Below are positions 60,058 to 64,000 of a DNA stretch of 64,000 nt, piece by piece. The DNA lies in contig NZ_LMMV01000023.1 in the NCBI RefSeq assembly GCF_001422405.1, positions 249,156 through 313,155 of the forward strand, given 5' to 3'. This stretch comes from Pseudorhodoferax sp. Leaf267. Lineage in GTDB: Bacteria > Pseudomonadota > Gammaproteobacteria > Burkholderiales > Burkholderiaceae_C. The notes below the pieces were generated by a model that saw only the letters and a program-made list of their open reading frames with translations, ran no database searches and was not told the origin of the DNA. A program made the translations under genes and the position numbers. Numbering within the stretch: position 1 is the first letter of the stretch; each line of letters starts with the position of its first letter.

Positions 60058-60912
60058 CTAGGCGTTCAAGGCGCGCTGCACCTGCAGCGTGCTGTTGATC
60101 ACGCGCGACAGCTTGCCCGCGTAGTCCGGGTCGGTGGCATAGCCGGCGCGCTTGAGCTCGGTCGCGAAGGCCACGGCCGAGCCGGTCTGCGCGCGCGCCT
60201 TTTCGTAGCGCGGGCTGTTGTTGATGAGCTTGGCGTAGTCGCGGAACGAGTCCTCGTAGGAATCGTAGGCGCGGAACTTGGCCTTCATCTTGCGCGGCTC
60301 GCCGTTCACGTACTCGGTGGTCGTGACCTCGGCCACCTTGCCCGTCCAGCCTGCGCCGGCCTTGATGCCGAACAGGTTGAACGAGGTGCTGCCGTCGGCA
60401 TGCTTGATCTCTCGCTTGCCCCAGCCGGTCTCGTGCGCGGCCTGGCCGATCATGAAGCTGGCCGGGATGCCGCTGGTCTGCTCGATGCGCGCGGCCGCGT
60501 CCTGGTGCTGCTGCACGAAGCCGGTCTTGCCGGCGCCGGTGGCGCCTGCGCGCGAAACCTTCTCGCTGGCGGCCGGCAGCACACGCGTGTTGTCCATGCC
60601 CACCGTCTGGCGCGACAGCTGGCGCTCGATCGCGGCCGACAGGCCTCCTGGCAGGCCGGACATGGACACGGACATCTGCTGGTCCAGCAGGTCGCTGCTC
60701 ATGTCGGTCTGGGCGCTGTCCAGCATGCCGGACTTCATCGTCGCCTGGCGCATGCTCTTGATCAGCTCGCGCATGAACAGCGACTCGAGCTGCTTGGCCG
60801 CCTCCTTGATCGCGGCGGCGCCGTCCTTGTTGGCCGTGGCCTTCAGCGCGTCCAGCGAACGCGCATCGGCGGCGAGCGAATTGCTGTTCGTGGCTGTTGG
60901 AGACAGAGACAT
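60058..60912 (-). CDS. flgJ: Flagellar rod-assembly muramidase/glucosaminidase
   Basis: The 284-residue FlgJ has two domains. Residues 10-110 form the rod-binding domain (K-E-A-A-K-Q-L-E-S-L-F-M-R-E-L-I-K-S-M-R), and residues 130-284 the glucosaminidase domain with Q-A-A-H-E-T-G-W-G-K-R bearing the catalytic Glu, plus F-N-L-F-G-I-K. It opens the peptidoglycan for the rod and caps rod growth. The ATG at 60912 was chosen because the longer frame upstream is a shadow of a palindromic repeat. Bidomain FlgJ is typical of beta- and gamma-proteobacteria. Confidence 0.95.
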   Translation of the reverse strand: MSLSPTATNSNSLAADARSLDALKATANKDGAAAIKEAAKQLESLFMRELIKSMRQATMKSGMLDSAQTDMSSDLLDQQMSVSMSGLPGGLSAAIERQLSRQTVGMDNTRVLPAASEKVSRAGATGAGKTGFVQQHQDAAARIEQTSGIPASFMIGQAAHETGWGKREIKHADGSTSFNLFGIKAGAGWTGKVAEVTTTEYVNGEPRKMKAKFRAYDSYEDSFRDYAKLINNSPRYEKARAQTGSAVAFATELKRAGYATDPDYAGKLSRVINSTLQVQRALNA

Positions 60913-61008
60913 GGGGCTACTCCGCCGTACGGTTGAGCTGCATCGGCGTGCGGAGCGACGTCCTTTCGGTGGCACCCGCGGAACCGGCTCTGCCGGGCCG
61001 CTGGGTGC

Positions 61009-61024
61009 GCCCCCTGCAGGGGGC
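61009..61024. repeat. REP-like palindrome between flgJ and flgI
   Basis: GCCCCCTGCAGGGGGC is a perfect 16-base palindrome with a C/G-rich surround (a GGGTGC stretch before it, ATGCGC after). It occupies the only sizeable gap (153 bases) in the flgF-flgL cluster. Similar GC-rich palindromes occur in repeated copies in Comamonadaceae intergenic DNA; no second copy is in this window. Confidence 0.6.
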
Positions 61025-61065
61025 ATGCGCGCACACGCAGTGGGCGCGAAACGGGGGGGAGCCTG

Positions 61066-62181
61066 TCATATCACCTCCAGTTCCGCGTTCAGGGCCCCCG
61101 CCGCCTTGATGGCCTGCAGGATGGCCAGCAGGTCCTGCGGCGTGGCGCCCAGCGCGTTCAGCGCGCGCACCACGTCGGCCAGTTGCGGCGCCGGCGGCAG
61201 CGACAGCAGCTTGCCGGGCTCCTGCTTGACCTGGATGTCGGACTGCTGCGTGACCACGGTCTGGCCCTGCGAGAACGGTGCCGGCTGGCTGATGACCGGC
61301 GTGCTCGCGATGCTGACCGACAGGTTGCCGTGCGCGATGGCGCAAGGCCCCAGCGTCACCGACTGGTTCAGCACGATGGAGCCGGTGCGCGAGTTGATCA
61401 CCACCTTGGCCGAGGGGGCGGTCTGCTCCACGCGCAGCTCCTCCAGCTCGGCGATGAAGTTGACGCGTGCGTTCGGGTTCGTCGGGGCGCGCACCTGCAC
61501 CGTGCGGCCGTCCAGCGCCTGGGCCAGGCCCTGGCCCAGCCGGTCGTTGATGACGGCGGCCACGCGGCGCGCGGTCTGGAAGTCCGAAGCGTCCAGCCCC
61601 AGCGTCACGAAGTCGCCCTGCTGCAGCGGCGATGGCACGCTGCGCTCGACCTGGGCGCCGTTCGGGATGCGCCCGGCCGACAAATGGTTGATCTGCACCT
61701 TGCTGCCGCCGGCCGCGGCGCCCGCGCCGGCCACCACCAGGCTGCCCTGGGCCAGTGCGTAGATCTCGCCGTCGGCCCCGCGCAGCGGCGTGGCGATCAG
61801 CGTGCCGCCCTTGAGCGACTTGGCATTGCCCATGGAGGACACGGTCACGTCGACGAACTGGCCGGGCTGGGCGAAGGCCGGCAGCTGGGCGGTGATCAGC
61901 ACGGCCGCCACGTTCTTGAGCTGTAGCTGCGATGCGGCCGCGGCGGGCAGCGTGATGCCCTGCTGCTGCAGGTAGTTCGACAGGCTCTGCGTCGTGTAGG
62001 GCATCTGCGTGGTCTGGTCGCCCGTGCCGTCCAGGCCCACGACCAGGCCGTAGCCGGTCAGCTGGTTGCTGCGCACGCCTTGCACGGCGGCCAGTTCCTT
62101 GATGCGCATGGCCTGCGCCGGTGCGGCCAGCAGCGACAGCGCGGCGAGCAGCGGGAGGAGAAAGCGCAGGGCGTGGGGCAT
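61066..62181 (-). CDS. flgI: Flagellar P-ring protein
   Basis: A 371-residue FlgI with signal peptide 1-23 (A-P-A-Q-A cut). The mature part has M-R-I-K-E-L-A-A-V-Q-G-V-R-S-N-Q-L-T-G-Y-G (starting about 25), G-T-G-D-Q-T and N-V-A-A-V-L-I-T-A-Q, and ends with L-N-A-L-G-A-T-P-Q-D-L-L-A-I-L-Q-A-I-K-A-A-G-A-L. It forms the P-ring in the peptidoglycan layer. The ATG at 62181 is used; a TTG three codons earlier is a weaker option. It lies 52 bases after flgH. Confidence 0.95.
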   Translation of the reverse strand: MPHALRFLLPLLAALSLLAAPAQAMRIKELAAVQGVRSNQLTGYGLVVGLDGTGDQTTQMPYTTQSLSNYLQQQGITLPAAAASQLQLKNVAAVLITAQLPAFAQPGQFVDVTVSSMGNAKSLKGGTLIATPLRGADGEIYALAQGSLVVAGAGAAAGGSKVQINHLSAGRIPNGAQVERSVPSPLQQGDFVTLGLDASDFQTARRVAAVINDRLGQGLAQALDGRTVQVRAPTNPNARVNFIAELEELRVEQTAPSAKVVINSRTGSIVLNQSVTLGPCAIAHGNLSVSIASTPVISQPAPFSQGQTVVTQQSDIQVKQEPGKLLSLPPAPQLADVVRALNALGATPQDLLAILQAIKAAGALNAELEVI

Positions 62182-62233
62182 GGCGTGCAATCGTGGGTCA
62201 GGGGTGGAGGGCCTGCCGCGATTGTGCGAAGCC

Positions 62234-62923
62234 TCAGAACGGCAGAACGCTCAAAAAGAACCGCGCCAACCAGCCAATTACCTGGGCATCTTGCTGCTGG
62301 CCGCGGCCGCGCGATTCCACGCGCACGTTGGCCACGGCGGTGGAGGGCACGACGCTGCCGGGCAGCACGGCGCGCGGGTCCACCGTGCCCGAGAAGCGCA
62401 GCACGTCCACGTTCTGGTTCACGCCGATCTGCTTGTCGCCGGCGACCTGCAGATGGCCGTTGGGCAGCACGTCGACCACGGTCACGGTGATGGTGCCGCT
62501 GAAGGTGTTGGCGCTCTGCGTGCCGCCGCTGCCCTCGAAGCTGTTTTCCGACTCCGCGCCCACGGCCAGCTTGCCGAGCAGCTTGGAGCCCAGGAACGGA
62601 AAGCCGGTGATGCCGCTGCTGACCGAGCCCGACTTGTCCACCGTGGACGAGGAACGCTGGCTGGCATTGATGTTCTCCACCACCTGCACCGTCAGCGAAT
62701 CGCCCACCAGGCGCGGCCTGCGGTCTTCGAACATGGGCCGGTAGCGCACGGTGGAGTACAGGCCGCCGGTGGCCACGGGCGGGGCCTGCGGCGCCATCGC
62801 CACGGGCCGGGTCGTGATCGGGTCGGGGAACTCGACCTTGGGCGTTTGCTGCAAGGTCTCGCAGCCGGCCAGCCAGAACGCGGCCAGGGCCAGCAGCCAG
62901 GGCCGCAGGGATGTGTGTGTCAT
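62234..62923 (-). CDS. flgH: Flagellar L-ring lipoprotein
   Basis: A 229-residue FlgH. The lipobox is L-A-G-C at 18-21, so it is an outer-membrane lipoprotein. Typical elements are G-G-L-Y, D-R-R-P-R-L-V-G-D-S-L-T-V-Q-V-V-E, G-N-I-N-like N-I-N-A-S-Q, and G-H-L-Q-V-A-G-D-K-Q-I near the C-terminus, followed by V-D-P-R-A-V. It forms the L-ring. It lies 8 bases after the flgG stop. Confidence 0.95.
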   Translation of the reverse strand: MTHTSLRPWLLALAAFWLAGCETLQQTPKVEFPDPITTRPVAMAPQAPPVATGGLYSTVRYRPMFEDRRPRLVGDSLTVQVVENINASQRSSSTVDKSGSVSSGITGFPFLGSKLLGKLAVGAESENSFEGSGGTQSANTFSGTITVTVVDVLPNGHLQVAGDKQIGVNQNVDVLRFSGTVDPRAVLPGSVVPSTAVANVRVESRGRGQQQDAQVIGWLARFFLSVLPF

Positions 62924-62931
62924 GGCCGCTC

Positions 62932-63714
62932 CTACAGCTGCGAGAGCTTCTGCAGCATCTGGTCGGAGGTCTGCACCGCCTTGGAGTTCATCTCGTAGGC
63001 GCGCTGCGTCTGGATCATGGTGACCAGCTCCTGCACCACGTTCACGTTCGAGGTCTCCAGGTAGCTCTGCTTCATGATGCCCAGGCCGTTGGTGCCCGGC
63101 GTGCCGCCCTGCGGCTGGCCCGAGGCCGCGGTCTCGGTGAAGATGTTCTGGCCGCGCGGCTCCAGGCCGGGCGGGTTCACGAAGTTGGACATGGCCAGCG
63201 TGCCCACGGTCTGCGGCGTGGCGTTGTTGGGCAGCACCACCGACACCGTGCCGGTCTCGCTGATGCTCACCGACAGCGCGTTCGGCGGAATCGTCACGCC
63301 GTTGGCCACGGGCAGGCCGTTGGCCGTGACCATGCGGCCCTGCGAGTCGACCTGGAAGCTGCCGTCGCGCGTGTAGCCCACCGTGCCGTCGGGCAGCTGG
63401 ATGTTGAAGAAGCCGTTGCCGTTGATGGCCACGTCGAAGGCGTTGTTCGTGAGCTGCAGGCTGCCCTGCGCATACGAGCGGCTGGTCGCCACGGTGCGCA
63501 CGCCCAGGCCCAGCTGCAGGCCGGTGGGCAGCTGCTCGGCCTCGGTGTTGTTGGCCCCGACCTGGCGCAGGTTCTGGTAGATCAGGTCTTCGAACACCGC
63601 CGTGGCGCGCTTGTAGCCCGTGGTCGACACGTTGGCCAGGTTGTGCGAGATGACGTCCAGCTGGGTCTGCTGGGCTTCCATGCCGGTCTTGGAGATCCAG
63701 AGCGAATTGATCAT
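62932..63714 (-). CDS. flgG: Flagellar distal rod protein
   Basis: The 260-residue FlgG begins [20 protein letters not shown] and contains the rod motif [14 protein letters not shown], with the [10 protein letters not shown] central part and the C-terminal helix [16 protein letters not shown]. The length is normal (about 260). It lies 15 bases after the flgF stop and is co-transcribed. Confidence 0.97.
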   Translation of the reverse strand: MINSLWISKTGMEAQQTQLDVISHNLANVSTTGYKRATAVFEDLIYQNLRQVGANNTEAEQLPTGLQLGLGVRTVATSRSYAQGSLQLTNNAFDVAINGNGFFNIQLPDGTVGYTRDGSFQVDSQGRMVTANGLPVANGVTIPPNALSVSISETGTVSVVLPNNATPQTVGTLAMSNFVNPPGLEPRGQNIFTETAASGQPQGGTPGTNGLGIMKQSYLETSNVNVVQELVTMIQTQRAYEMNSKAVQTSDQMLQKLSQL

Positions 63715-63729
63715 GGTGGTTCCTTGTCC

Positions 63730-64000
63730 TTATCCTTGAACGCCCAGCAGCTGGCTGGCGCTCTTGTCGCCGGCTTCGGCGAGTTGCAGCAATCGCATCT
63801 GGGTCTCGAACTGGCGCGCGACCTGGATCATCCCGACCATGGTCTCGACCGCGTTGACGTTGGAGCTCTCCAGCGCGCCGGCCGCCATGCGTGCGTTGGC
63901 GTCGGCCTCCAGCGGGTCGCCGGTCGTGGTGCGGAACAGGCCGTCGTCGCTGCGCTTGAGCGGGTTGTCCGCGGTCGGCGTGGCCAGCTTGAGCCGGCCC
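63730..64000 (-). CDS. flgF: Flagellar proximal rod protein FlgF, C-terminal part (cut by window edge)
   Basis: The last 89 residues of a rod protein are visible, ending in A-L-E-S-S-N-V-N-A-V-E-T-M-V-G-M-I-Q-V-A and R-Q-F-E-T-Q-M-R-L-L. This is the shared C-terminal helix of FlgB/C/F/G proteins, and its place directly upstream of flgG identifies it as flgF. The N-terminus lies beyond the right edge. It ends with TAA, 15 bases before the flgG start. Confidence 0.93.
   Translation of the reverse strand, partial: GRLKLATPTADNPLKRSDDGLFRTTTGDPLEADANARMAAGALESSNVNAVETMVGMIQVARQFETQMRLLQLAEAGDKSASQLLGVQG

Noticed and set aside
57094-60936. A 1280-residue plus-strand open frame antisense to flgL, flgK and flgJ
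   Set aside because: It is rich in His, Arg, Gly and Gln, the usual shadow of GC-rich genes on the other strand, and has no domain. The flagellar proteins in the opposite strand are certain.

Overview
The window is high-GC DNA that looks like a betaproteobacterium of the order Burkholderiales, most likely Comamonadaceae. The reasons are the secreted tripartite-tricarboxylate (Bug/TctC-type) binding proteins, the many acyl-CoA catabolic clusters, a stand-alone elongation factor G, the gene types around tyrS-mepM-anmK, and a flgF-to-flgL flagellar cluster. Genes are tightly packed, often with ATGA or GTGA overlaps. I saw no prophage, insertion sequence, CRISPR array, tRNA or rRNA. Everything below was read by eye; no database search was run.

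Region by region. 1-350: the end of an ECF-type sigma factor. 353-9624: an IclR regulator divergent from an operon for uptake and CoA-thioester breakdown of an unknown acid (binding protein, enoyl-CoA hydratase, NDP-forming acyl-CoA synthetase, thiolase, a second binding protein broken by an in-frame TAG, alpha/beta hydrolase, MmgE/PrpD protein). A 15-bp perfect palindrome lies between regulator and operon. 9625-12705: a structured non-coding stretch and terminator, a secreted-type or cytosolic EEP-fold nuclease, a basic-tailed ribbon-helix-helix-like protein with a perfect palindrome at its promoter, and a D-2-hydroxyacid dehydrogenase. 12808-15037: fusA preceded by an 11-codon leader ORF and mutually exclusive hairpins, which looks like a transcription attenuator. 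15080-18417: a histidine kinase/response regulator pair followed by a secreted GlcG/HbpS-like protein and an ankyrin protein.

18422-24748: tyrS, then a cell-wall group (M23 peptidase, anmK, a 51-residue membrane protein and two overlapping class A beta-lactamase-like serine hydrolases). 24828-33468: a TetR regulator and a fatty-acid beta-oxidation operon (acyl-CoA dehydrogenase, DUF2147 protein, fused hydroxyacyl-CoA dehydrogenase/hydratase, thiolase, thioesterase, hydratase). A DUF559 endonuclease-like gene has been inserted into this operon between two 34-bp inverted repeats. 33469-40291: a PQ-loop protein, a 7TM histidine kinase/response regulator pair, a nadM-Nudix fusion, topoisomerase IB and cca. 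40374-45999: an H-NS-like protein, ROK kinase, DUF2905 protein, MidA-like methyltransferase, pteridine-reductase-like SDR, folB, ttcA and a DUF4136 lipoprotein.

46005-52371: a second acyl-CoA operon (SDR, saccharopine-dehydrogenase-like enzyme, AMP-forming ligase, SCP2-type thiolase, 2-oxoglutarate oxygenase) facing a TetR regulator across a 32-bp inverted-repeat operator. 52372-54665 and on to 55597: a gene-poor 500-bp gap, a histidine phosphatase, a DSD1-type PLP enzyme and a secreted beta-helix protein. 55610-64000: an HDOD signalling protein and flgL, flgK, flgJ, flgI, flgH, flgG and the end of flgF, all on the minus strand.

The observations I consider most worth checking are the fusA leader/attenuator, the DUF559 gene between inverted repeats, the HbpS-like protein next to a two-component system, the basic-tailed RHH-like protein with its palindrome, and the tandem beta-lactamase-like pair.
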